From Deltaproteobacteria bacterium (lineage in GTDB: Bacteria > Desulfobacterota > Desulfomonilia > UBA1062), in NCBI GenBank assembly GCA_018433775.1, contig JAHDQN010000013.1, forward strand, positions 124,001 to 188,000: DNA of 64,000 bases. The letters are read 5' to 3'. The notes under the pieces were generated by a model. The model worked only from the letters and a program-made list of their open reading frames with translations, did not search any database and was not told where the DNA came from. Within the stretch, counting starts at the first letter, position 1. Every line of letters starts with the position of its first letter. The position numbers and the translations under genes were made by a program. Below are positions 56,547-64,000 of the stretch, piece by piece.

Positions 56547-56843
56547 CTATTTCTCGGTATAAGAGTTGCAGATCTGGATGATATGATCGAAGATCCTGTC
56601 GAGCTCTTTCTCCAGGCCCGCATCCGGGGTATGGTTCGCCTTTGCGGAGATCGACTCCAGGAGCCCGTTGAGCTCATCCAGACTGTATTTGACCACGATC
56701 TTGTCCTTCTCCAGGAGGGTGAGCTTCAGCCGGTCCGTGAGAGCAGGCTCTGCAAAGACGTGCTCGCAGATGAGATCCCGCTCGCGGAGACTGAATCTGA
56801 CCGGGATCTTCTGGCCTTGTTTTATGAGCCTTTTCCCCTTCAT
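56547..56843 (-). CDS. Conserved-looking small hypothetical protein
   Basis: The 98-residue protein (MKGKRLIKQGQKIPVRFSLR ... LTDRLKLTLLEKDKIVVKYS, then LDELNGLLESISAKANHT) has a beta-rich first half and a helical second half with normal coding composition. I do not recognise the family. The ATG at 56843 is preceded by AGAGGA. It follows the alpha/beta hydrolase gene by 57 bp on the same strand. Confidence 0.55.
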   Translation of the reverse strand: MKGKRLIKQGQKIPVRFSLRERDLICEHVFAEPALTDRLKLTLLEKDKIVVKYSLDELNGLLESISAKANHTPDAGLEKELDRIFDHIIQICNSYTEK

Positions 56844-56900
56844 CACTCGTTATCCTCTCTTCTCGCGTATCCGGTGACAGATGGATACCGGGGACAACCG

Positions 56901-57689
56901 CTATCTTTCAAAACAGCCGATGATATCCAGAATGGTTTCTGCAAATGCGTCGGGCTGATCGACAAAGGGCCAGTGCCCTGAGTTCTGCACGCAGGCCAGG
57001 GGGATTTCCTGCGTGTGGAGCAGCCCGAGCGAGTATTCTCCTGTTCCGCCCGGATCGCCCCAGACATATGAAGCCGGGATCATCAGTGCCCCGAGTCTCC
57101 CGGCAAGCTCCTCGCTTTCAGAAAGATTCACGAGCTCGAGGCTGTTCATGTAAATCGACCGGGGGTCGCACATGAGGAGTCCGGCATGATACAACCTCAG
57201 TGCCCGCTCACGGTTGCCCCTTTCATAGATCTCGTCGCGGAGCCGGCCGAACTCGCTCCCCATGAATTCATCGAAGCCGTGGGCCGCTATGATGCAGCTG
57301 AAGGTGCAATCTTCAAGGGAGACGTTTCCCTCCACATCGATGAACAGCCGCACGCGTTCGGGATGACGCTCGCAGAGCAGGGTGCCGATAACGCCGCCCA
57401 TGGAATGCCCGACGAGGACGACACGTCCGGTATTCAGCAGAACGAGGTGTTTTTCCAGCAGATCCGCATACCGGGAAAAGCTCAAGGGTTCATCGGGCCA
57501 CGGGCTCTTGCCGTAACCGGGCAGGTCGGCTGAAAGGTGGGTGAATCCTTTAAGGAATGGGTGGTTCATGATGCTTTCGAGGCACAGGCCCGACTCGCCC
57601 AGTCCAAGGATGTAAAAAATCGTATCCCTCGGGGTGGGGGCTTTGTTTATCCTCATATGCATCCCATTGAAATACCGCTGCGATACCAT
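56901..57689 (-). CDS. Alpha/beta-fold hydrolase
   Basis: The 262-residue enzyme has the nucleophile elbow VLVGHSMGGVIG (Ser96), an oxyanion region IFYILGLGESG and a late His in NSGHWPFVDQP (about 240). It is a soluble serine esterase/lipase-like enzyme of unknown substrate. AAAGGA precedes the ATG. It is probably cotranscribed with the small hypothetical gene downstream. Confidence 0.88.
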   Translation of the reverse strand: MVSQRYFNGMHMRINKAPTPRDTIFYILGLGESGLCLESIMNHPFLKGFTHLSADLPGYGKSPWPDEPLSFSRYADLLEKHLVLLNTGRVVLVGHSMGGVIGTLLCERHPERVRLFIDVEGNVSLEDCTFSCIIAAHGFDEFMGSEFGRLRDEIYERGNRERALRLYHAGLLMCDPRSIYMNSLELVNLSESEELAGRLGALMIPASYVWGDPGGTGEYSLGLLHTQEIPLACVQNSGHWPFVDQPDAFAETILDIIGCFER

Positions 57690-58249
57690 AAGATTCCTTT
57701 CTTCAGGACAATGGTCGAACTAAGGGCAGTGCCCGATCCTCCGGCCCTCTGGCTTGGGAATCAGTGCCTTCTCAGACACATAATCCCCCTTGAATGAGTG
57801 ATCTCAATAGCATGGGTGGTCCGGGAAAGCTCCGGAGACGGTCTTGACGGGAAAATGTTCCTGCGGGATCTTGACAACGGGCTTGTACGGTATCGGCGGC
57901 TTTGAAAAAAGATCGATGTCGTGGCAAAAAAAAACCAAGAAGCACAAAGCATCTTGGCTGTTATGAAGAGAGTATTTTTTTCGTTACCTCTCTTATCGTC
58001 CGGCCGGACGGCTATCATGAGAAAAAAATGAAAAAATGATCGAAAGGGGGAGGCTTAAGACCGCGAACATCCTGGCGGACGGGGTGATCATCCTGTTTTT
58101 CAGTGCATGCGCAGCATGGGACAACCCTGACATCCGGGGTTGCCGGTCTTGCCCCAGCCATGGCCTTGCGTATCAACCTTTAAAAAAAGCCGGCCTGCAT
58201 TCATCCAGGGGTCGCTCCGCCGAGCCCGCCGCCGCCCCGGCGGGCGTGC
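57690..58249. other. Intergenic region containing a terminator
   Basis: About 560 bases without a gene I can support. It separates two minus-strand genes. The only clear element is the terminator at 57926-57957. A plus-strand frame from 58036 has a lipobox-like start (LFFSAC) but its remainder is the antisense of the methyltransferase gene. Confidence 0.55.
57926..57957 (-). terminator. Rho-independent terminator
   Basis: On the minus strand a hairpin (CCAAGATGC ... GCTTCTTGG, one mismatch, 5-nt loop) is followed by nine T residues. It lies about 290 bp beyond the stop of the ICMT-like gene and would end its transcript before the alpha/beta hydrolase gene. Confidence 0.75.
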
Positions 58250-58999
58250 TCATCGTCCGGCAATATGGAGCAGCCGGGTTTTTTTGCGCAGAAACCGTAT
58301 CAGCAGGAATGCAAAGAAGGCACAGGCAAAGAGGATTGTCGTCTCGGCCTCGAGTTCCACGCGGCCCAGCGCCAGCAGGTCCTCTGCATAGTCCAGCAGG
58401 GTGAACGCCACGATCATCCCGAACGCGGTGAGATACTCCCGCTTCAGGGCGGTCCTCCAGCAGAACCCGCGGGTGGGAGGCGCCCAGAGGGATGCCCGGG
58501 GGAGGAACGCCGGGGTCCTGTCCGCCCATGCCCGGTATCGTGCGCCAAATCTCTCCATCAGAAAAGACTCTTCAGCGCAGGCGATCCGCTCGTAATGCAG
58601 GCAACAGGCCAGCAGGCAAATTGCAATCAGCCATATGCTCCCGGTGGCGAGCAGAAACCCGGCCATGATGATCATGTTGGCGAGAAAGAGCGGGTGGCGA
58701 ACGATCGAGTACATCCCCGTCGTGTTCAGCTCGTCCGCCACCTGGCCCTTTTTCGTGTTGCGGCCGGATGTCCGCCGGGAAACATAGCCCACGGTTGCCG
58801 CCCTCAGTCCGACACCTGCTACGCTGATTCCAAAGCAGCACCAGTCGTATACATCATCGACGAAATCCCCAAACCGGTTTTCTATCCACTCGGAATCCTG
58901 CAGGACGAAGAATATCGCAGGAACCAGGAAAAGGGGCACGTAACCCCGGTATCGGAAAAGAACCTCCCCCTGTTTCTGGATATGATCACGTAACATCAT
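58250..58999 (-). CDS. Isoprenylcysteine carboxyl methyltransferase-like membrane protein
   Basis: The 249-residue protein has about five or six spans and the ICMT/PEMT signature TGMYSIVRHPLFLANMIIMAG followed by EESFLMERFGARYRAWADR, which binds S-adenosylmethionine. Bacterial members methylate unknown substrates, possibly lipids. GGAGG is 5 bases before the ATG at 58999; the frame continues to 59062. The C-terminal 60 residues add extra spans (TAFGMIVAFTLLDYAEDLL). Confidence 0.82.
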   Translation of the reverse strand: MMLRDHIQKQGEVLFRYRGYVPLFLVPAIFFVLQDSEWIENRFGDFVDDVYDWCCFGISVAGVGLRAATVGYVSRRTSGRNTKKGQVADELNTTGMYSIVRHPLFLANMIIMAGFLLATGSIWLIAICLLACCLHYERIACAEESFLMERFGARYRAWADRTPAFLPRASLWAPPTRGFCWRTALKREYLTAFGMIVAFTLLDYAEDLLALGRVELEAETTILFACAFFAFLLIRFLRKKTRLLHIAGR

Positions 59000-59308
59000 A
59001 GCAGCCTCCAATATTAACACTTTGTCAGGTAGCCCCCGCAAGCCGGAGAACATCAGGAACATCGGCGGGTGCCCCCTGATGCCACCCGAATCGGCGCGAG
59101 AGAAACGAAGCCTGCGGCTGGACTTTCAATCCGAGCCCCTGCAGGATCACATACGGGCAGATCATGCCGCGCATGGCTTATTCGCAGGATGACAACTGCA
59201 TTCCCCGATGATCTGCCATGAATACGGCGATGAGCCCGTGAAACCGTGTATCATTGTATCAATCCCGGGCGCAAGGATTCAAGTGCTCATTTTCCCCGGC
59301 CCCGTTGC
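59000..59308. other. Intergenic region, nothing recognised
   Basis: About 309 bases between two minus-strand genes, presumably with the promoter of the methyltransferase-like gene. No repeat or hairpin was recognised. Confidence 0.45.
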
Positions 59309-60871
59309 CTATACCAGGTCGATTCCGGGATAGAGATCCCGGAAACCGCCCTCGCGGTCCATCTGGAGCGCTCCGGGAAGATGTTCGAGGATATCCTGCG
59401 CGGTCATGCCGTCCTGGCCCGAGTCCGCTGCCGCGATATCGCCCGCTGCTCCGTGAATGAACACCCCCTTGGCAACGGCGGATTCGATATCGAGCCCCAG
59501 GCCCATCATGGCGGCTATGGCGCCGGTGAGCACGTCTCCCGAACCAGCGGTCGCCATTCCGCAGTTGCCGCTCACGTTGATGAGCACGCGGCTGTCAGGA
59601 TACCCGATGAGAGAATTGGCACCCTTGAGCACGACGATGGAACCCAGATCCCTGCACGTTTCCGTCAGCACCCCTGTCTTGTCCGCATCGATCCGGGCCG
59701 TGTCAAAACCGGTGAGCCTCGCCATCTCGCCCAGATGGGGCGTGAGCACGGTGGGAGATCTGCGCTTCAGGATGTCGATATCCCTGCTCAGGGCGGTGAT
59801 GCCGTCGGCATCGACGAGCACGGGCTTGTCGATCGCGGCGGTCAGTTCCCGCGCGAGCTGGGCGGTCTCCTGGTTCAGGGAAAGGCCGGGTCCGATGATC
59901 ACGACGTCCATGTCCTGTGACAGTGCTATCAGGTCTTCCTTGTTTTCGTATGAAATGCTCCCGTCTGTGGTCTGCTTCTGGGGAAAGAATACGATCTCGC
60001 TGCCCTTGGAGGCGATGAAGGGGACGATGCTTTCGGGGCATGCCAGACAGGAGTAGCCCCCGCCGGCCTTGAGAAAGGACATTGCACAGAGGTAGGGCGC
60101 CCCGTAGTAGCCCGCCGCGCCCGCAATGAAGAGGGCCTTTCCGAAGCTTGTCTTATACCCCGCGGGATTGCGGGGGGGAAGGGCAGGCGGGTCGTTGACC
60201 GCTGTTTTGATGGAATCGTCGTCGTAGAGCTCGGGCGGAAACGAGATGTGACTGACGAAGAGCCGGCCGCACAGGGCATAGCCCGGCATGAGCAGGTTGC
60301 CGATCTTGGGGAGTCCGAAGGTCACGGTAAAATCCGCCGCTATTGCACAGCCCATGATCCTGCCGGTATCGCCGTTGACCCCGGATGGAATGTCGAGGCT
60401 GAGCACGGGCCTTCCGCTCTCGTTGACCTCCTCGATGACCGCTGCGTAGAGGCCGGTCACCTCCCGGTCGATGCCGGTGCCGAGCATGGCGTCGACAACC
60501 CCGTCACACCGGGAAAGCGCATCGAGGGCGTCCTGAGGAGAACCGAGCACGGCAACCGTTATGGGCAGCCTCGACAGGATATCCAGGTTGGCCTTTGCCG
60601 GACCCCGGTACTTGCCGCGATCGCTCAGGATGAACACCAGGGGCGTACCGCCCATCGAGTGGATCTTTCTCGCCACCACGAATCCGTCTCCCCCGTTGTT
60701 GCCCCCGCCGCAGAAGACGAGAAAGGTCTTTCCCCGGAGACCGATCTCTCTTTCCAGGACCGTGCACGCTGCCAGTCCGGCGTTTTCCATCAGGAGGGGT
60801 TCGGCGATTCCATAGGTCGTAACGGCCGAGCCGTCCATTTCCCGCATTTGACCGACACTGCTTACCTTCAT
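59309..60871 (-). CDS. nnr: Bifunctional NAD(P)H-hydrate epimerase/dehydratase
   Basis: The 520-residue fusion repairs damaged NADH and NADPH. The N-terminal epimerase (1-215) has FCGGGNNGGDGFVVARKI and VVDAMLGTGIDREV; the C-terminal ADP/ATP-dependent dehydratase (about 230-520) has the ribokinase-like signature CGMATAGSGDVLTGAIAAM and LTPHLGEMARLTG. Length matches the E. coli YjeF fusion. GGAGGAGG precedes the ATG. It follows the MgtC-like gene by 129 bp. Confidence 0.94.
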   Translation of the reverse strand: MKVSSVGQMREMDGSAVTTYGIAEPLLMENAGLAACTVLEREIGLRGKTFLVFCGGGNNGGDGFVVARKIHSMGGTPLVFILSDRGKYRGPAKANLDILSRLPITVAVLGSPQDALDALSRCDGVVDAMLGTGIDREVTGLYAAVIEEVNESGRPVLSLDIPSGVNGDTGRIMGCAIAADFTVTFGLPKIGNLLMPGYALCGRLFVSHISFPPELYDDDSIKTAVNDPPALPPRNPAGYKTSFGKALFIAGAAGYYGAPYLCAMSFLKAGGGYSCLACPESIVPFIASKGSEIVFFPQKQTTDGSISYENKEDLIALSQDMDVVIIGPGLSLNQETAQLARELTAAIDKPVLVDADGITALSRDIDILKRRSPTVLTPHLGEMARLTGFDTARIDADKTGVLTETCRDLGSIVVLKGANSLIGYPDSRVLINVSGNCGMATAGSGDVLTGAIAAMMGLGLDIESAVAKGVFIHGAAGDIAAADSGQDGMTAQDILEHLPGALQMDREGGFRDLYPGIDLV

Positions 60872-61000
60872 GACCGCCTCCTCCGCCTTTCTCAGGCAAT
60901 GCGCACGTAGTTAGGGTTAGGCACCGGATGATATGATACCGGAACAAATGGAATTTTTCAATCAGGCTCCCTGCTGTCCGGCGTCTCCTGCCGGTTCCGA

Positions 61001-62278
61001 TCAGGTCAGGAACACCGCGATGACCACCGAACCCGTGAGAAAGAGAAACCCGGGCAGGATCGTTCGCCTGAGGCCGGGCGAGCCGATGGCGAAGACAAAC
61101 ACTCCCTTGAGCAGGGTGTTGGCCAGGGTCGCGAACACGACCGCCCTGGCCGCCGTGGCGGGTGCGATCCCGGATGTCGTGTGGCTCAGCTCCGCCAGGG
61201 AGAGTGTTATGGCGTCGACATCCGCAAGCCCGGTGACAAAGCTGGTGATATAGATGCCGCTGTCGCCGAAGTAGATCTGCGCCGCCTGCGCCGCAAAGAG
61301 GATCAGGGTGAACATGGCCCCGAAGGTGATGGCAGGCCAGAGCTCGAACGGGTTTTTGATCTTCATTTCCGGCGTGCGCTCGCTCCTGTGCAGGACAAAG
61401 AGAAACGACGCGTACGCGGCGCCCACCAGGACCGGGACGATCAGCGGGCGCCAGAGCAGGGCGGCAAGGTCCCGGTTCAGCACTGCCACGATGACGATGA
61501 GCCGGGCGAACATCACGGTCCAGGCGATGAGCAGGGCCATGGCAAACGGGCGGGCCAGGCCGTGCTCCCGCCTGCTCTGCTGCGTTATGCCCAGCGTGAC
61601 GGCCGTGCTGGACGCGATTCCCCCCAGAAACCCGGTCAGCCCCATTCCCTTCTGAGCGCCCAGTATCTGGATGAGGATATACCCCACGAAGTTGATGCCC
61701 GAGATAAAGACCACCAGGAGCCAGATGACAAAGGGGTTGAAGACATCGAACGGCGGCGGTCCGAAGTTCTCGTTCGGCAGGATGGGCAGTACGATGGCGG
61801 TGATGACCGCGAACTTGAGCGCCGCATAGAGGTCGGCCCGGGTCATACGACGTACGAACCGGTGCATCTCGGGCTTGATGGAGAGCAGAACCGTGGTGGT
61901 CACACCCAGGGCGATGCCGAGCTTGATCTTTCCCCAATAGACCAGTGCTCCGATCAGGACGGTTATCAGGGCCGACACCTCCGTGGTGAGGCCCGCCTGT
62001 CCTTTCCATGCGTCTACGAAGTACGTAACGGAGAAGAACGCGCCGAGCACGAGGAGAACGGCTACGAAGGGCCAGGGAGAGCTGAGATAGTCCGACGCGA
62101 GTGCCGATGCACAGCCGATGAGCCCCATGAGCGCGAAGGTGCGGACACCCGCGGCATGCTCCTTTTCCGGCTCGCCAAAGGCATACTCCCGCTGCATGCC
62201 CACGAGGATGCCGACGAGCAGCGCGATGCCGAACCTCAGAAACAGGGATTGTTCATTCAGATACCATATTCCCTGCAT
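61001..62278 (-). CDS. MgtC/SapB-DUF4010 membrane protein
   Basis: The 425-residue protein has an N-terminal MgtC/SapB domain (LLVGILVGMQREYAFG ... AAGVRTFALMGLIGCASALA) and a C-terminal DUF4010 domain (GGIASSTAVTLGITQQSR; TSFVTGLADVDAITLSLAEL), about twelve spans in all. The family is linked to Mg2+ homeostasis or stress, but its transport function is unproven. AAGGGGGGAAAG lies before the ATG. Confidence 0.88.
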   Translation of the reverse strand: MQGIWYLNEQSLFLRFGIALLVGILVGMQREYAFGEPEKEHAAGVRTFALMGLIGCASALASDYLSSPWPFVAVLLVLGAFFSVTYFVDAWKGQAGLTTEVSALITVLIGALVYWGKIKLGIALGVTTTVLLSIKPEMHRFVRRMTRADLYAALKFAVITAIVLPILPNENFGPPPFDVFNPFVIWLLVVFISGINFVGYILIQILGAQKGMGLTGFLGGIASSTAVTLGITQQSRREHGLARPFAMALLIAWTVMFARLIVIVAVLNRDLAALLWRPLIVPVLVGAAYASFLFVLHRSERTPEMKIKNPFELWPAITFGAMFTLILFAAQAAQIYFGDSGIYITSFVTGLADVDAITLSLAELSHTTSGIAPATAARAVVFATLANTLLKGVFVFAIGSPGLRRTILPGFLFLTGSVVIAVFLT

Positions 62279-62581
62279 GTTTTCTTTCCCCCCTTAAAGC
62301 ACGTATCCTTTAGACTGCCGAAAGCTGCCAATGCCTTTCATTGCCTCTCTCCACCTCGGAGTCTTTTCACGATATCCGGATTCCTCCAGCTTTGTGATCA
62401 CCCTATCGGTGAAGGCATCCTCTCGCTGAAATCCTGGTGAAACATGTGCGCTTAAGGCCATTGCCGGCGGGAGGAGCCATCCTTGCCCGAAGAGCCTGCA
62501 CCGCGGGCAGGGAAGAGCCGGGACGCCATGCATACCGGAGAAGCGCCGGCGGCCGAGGCGCGCGTGGCGCGTTTTCCGCCC
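62279..62581. other. Intergenic region, possible gene remnant
   Basis: Just over 300 bases between two minus-strand genes. A minus-strand frame ending at 62294 carries AFTDRVITKLEESGYREKTP with a protein-like amphipathic pattern, but its upstream part is frame noise and no start with a ribosome-binding site is seen. Not annotated as a gene. Confidence 0.4.
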
Positions 62582-63328
62582 TCACTGACCGGAAAGCCCC
62601 CGGATCAGGGCAAGGACATTGTGGCCCAGAACCCGGTGGTTGTATCCCCCTTCGAGGATGGCGAAGCACCCGCCCGAGCTTTTTGCACCGGCCTCTCTGA
62701 CGGCCCGCCCCATTTCCTGATAATCCTCGGTGGCCAGCGTGCCGCCCCAGTCCTGGAGGTGGTTGTCGAACCCGGCCGAGATCCCGATAATATCCGCGGT
62801 GCAGCGCTCCAACTCTTCCAGGACCCGGTTCATGTAGGAGAAGCGGTCGGGTTCTTCGGGATTATAGATAGTCACATAGTCCTTCCTGCCCAGGATGTTC
62901 ACCGTGCCGTCGCCGAAGTGGAGGTCGAAATCCAGCACGAACGCCGTGTCGATCATGCCTTTGCTTTTCAGGTGCGTCAGGGCCACGGCCATGTTGTTGT
63001 AATAGCAGAATCCCCACGAGGAGCCTGCCGAGGCATGGTGCCCCGGGGGCCGGATAAGACCGAAGCAGGGCTCGTTCAGGCCGATCGTCGCCGCCTGGAT
63101 CGCCCCGCCTGCGGCGAGGCTTGCGATCTCGTAGAGTCCCTGACGCCTGACCTGATCGATGTGGTCCCGGGTATGGACCGCCGCGATATCCTCCAATGGG
63201 GCGGGACGGGCGGTGACGAACTCCACGTGGGGTCCGACGACCTCCACCACTGCCTCCATCCGGCCTTCGTCCGCCGCAGGATCGGAAGTGTACGTCCGGT
63301 AGAAATCCTCGTGGAAGATCATCTTCAT
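62582..63328 (-). CDS. Histone deacetylase-family (acetylpolyamine amidohydrolase-like) hydrolase
   Basis: The 248-residue protein has the HDAC motifs IRPPGHHASAGSSWGFCYYNN, VLDFDLHFGDGT (metal-binding Asp/His) and GISAGFDNHLQDWGG, ending with LEGGYNHRVLGHN. The zinc ligands of the D-x-H ... D pattern are present. Bacterial members deacetylate polyamines or other acetylated amines. The ATG at 63328 follows AGGAGG by 8 bases and is preferred over the upstream TTG. It is short for the family, with a compact N-terminus. Confidence 0.9.
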   Translation of the reverse strand: MKMIFHEDFYRTYTSDPAADEGRMEAVVEVVGPHVEFVTARPAPLEDIAAVHTRDHIDQVRRQGLYEIASLAAGGAIQAATIGLNEPCFGLIRPPGHHASAGSSWGFCYYNNMAVALTHLKSKGMIDTAFVLDFDLHFGDGTVNILGRKDYVTIYNPEEPDRFSYMNRVLEELERCTADIIGISAGFDNHLQDWGGTLATEDYQEMGRAVREAGAKSSGGCFAILEGGYNHRVLGHNVLALIRGLSGQ

Positions 63329-63457
63329 ATCCAAAACCTCCTGGTATCAGAGGGTTCAATATTTAGCATCGACTTGCCGAGATGATCAAACAGAATATCA
63401 TAATGTAAGATATGCATTGCGTGTGAAGACTACAAATGAAAGGAGAAGGGGGAGTTC

Positions 63458-64000
63458 ATGACGACAAAGATTGCTGTTCTAACCGGCGGAGGTGACTGTC
63501 CCGGACTGAACGGGGCGATCAAGTGGGTGGTGAAGACGGCACTGGATCCTCTCCTGGCGGAGCATCGCTCGATGAAATTCGAGGTGATCGGCGTTCGGGA
63601 AGGATGGAAGGGACTCGTGAACGTGAACCCGGACGATGAGGACAGCAAAAAACGTTTTTTTGAGCCCCTGGACGAGGAGAAGGTCCGCACATGGGACCGC
63701 TACGGCGGGACAAATCTGGGAACCTCGCGCACCAATCCGTTCAATCCCAAAAACGACCGCTCGGACGTCGTGATCGAAAATATCCGGAAGCTGGGCATCG
63801 ACGTGGTGGTGGCCATCGGCGGCGAAGACACCCTGGGCGTGGCCTACAAGCTTTACCGGCGCGGAGTCAAGACCATCGGCATCCCCAAGACCATTGACGG
63901 CGATCTGGTGGGAACGGATTATTCCCTGGGCTACGACTCGGCACTGAACGTCATCACCGAGGAGATCGACCGGCTCCGGACCACGGCCGGATCGCACAAC
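63458..64000 (+). CDS. 6-phosphofructokinase, PPi-type signature, N-terminal part
   Basis: The visible 181 residues start MTTKIAVLTGGGDCPGLNGA and include AIGGEDTLGVAYKLY and GIPKTIDGDLVGTDYSLGYD, the active-site motifs of phosphofructokinase. At the phosphoryl-donor positions the residues are Asp (D124, GGED) and Lys (K144, PKTID), equivalent to 104 and 124 of E. coli PfkA; Asp+Lys is the PPi-dependent combination, while Gly+Gly marks ATP users. GGGGGAG precedes the ATG. The gene is cut by the window end. Confidence 0.92.
   Translation, partial: MTTKIAVLTGGGDCPGLNGAIKWVVKTALDPLLAEHRSMKFEVIGVREGWKGLVNVNPDDEDSKKRFFEPLDEEKVRTWDRYGGTNLGTSRTNPFNPKNDRSDVVIENIRKLGIDVVVAIGGEDTLGVAYKLYRRGVKTIGIPKTIDGDLVGTDYSLGYDSALNVITEEIDRLRTTAGSHN

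Noticed and set aside
57690-58404. Possible lipoprotein gene starting at 58036
   Set aside because: Only the first ~30 residues look like a signal; the rest is the complement of the methyltransferase-like gene.
62294-62533. A 79-residue minus-strand protein
   Set aside because: Only its last part is protein-like, no ribosome-binding site is seen and no family is recognised.

Overview
This 64 kb window is GC-rich chromosomal DNA, most likely from a Desulfobacterota-type (former Deltaproteobacteria) anaerobe. That placement is an inference from gene content: a NifS-like cysteine desulfurase fused to a DUF3343-like tail, a PPi-type phosphofructokinase signature, hemerythrin, a branched-chain amino-acid/amide ABC transporter beside an acyl-CoA ligase, many PAS-sensor domains, and two families of short dispersed palindromic repeats of the kind linked to RAYT/IS200-like transposases.

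Layout. 1-7 kb: end of a PfpI/DJ-1 gene, cysteine desulfurase plus flavodoxin, RNase D, and small zinc-ribbon and DUF proteins, hemerythrin, a truncated acetyltransferase. 7.1-23.1 kb: a complete type III-A CRISPR-Cas locus, all on the minus strand. Transcription order is cas6, CARF-wHTH (NE0113 family), cas10/csm1, csm2, csm3, csm4, csm5, CARF-RelE (Cami1-like), MNT, HEPN, CARF (TIGR02710 family), cas1, cas2, a second cas2, an AT-rich leader, and a 29-repeat array. 23.6-32.4 kb: recC-recB-recD, divergent from the cas operon. 32.4-39.5 kb: repeats, GlgX and a CBM48 protein, small membrane proteins with cysteine motifs and a ferric-reductase-like oxidoreductase. 39.9-44.6 kb: a hybrid histidine kinase with nine PAS domains. 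44.9-52.6 kb: ComEA-like protein, acyl-CoA ligase and a liv ABC operon with an embedded small protein. 53-64 kb: clostripain-like protease, a decayed serpin, UspA, LysE-type exporter, hydrolase, ICMT-like enzyme, NAD(P)HX repair enzyme, MgtC/DUF4010 protein, HDAC-like hydrolase and the start of a phosphofructokinase.

The most notable system is the CRISPR locus. The Cas10 palm keeps GGDD and the HD motif, and Csm3 keeps its catalytic Asp, so target RNA cleavage, DNase activity and cyclic oligoadenylate signalling all look possible. Three different CARF proteins could read that signal: a probable regulator, a probable ribosome-dependent mRNA interferase and a helical-domain nuclease candidate. 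A HEPN-MNT toxin-antitoxin pair is translationally coupled between two of them. A 12-bp near-palindrome, GCAAYGTTGCGG, occurs once upstream of each of cas6, cas10 and cas1 and is a candidate operator for the CARF-wHTH protein. Two spacers overlap by 10 nt on one translation start site, and several others carry Shine-Dalgarno sequences in the orientation expected if crRNAs are antisense to phage mRNA.
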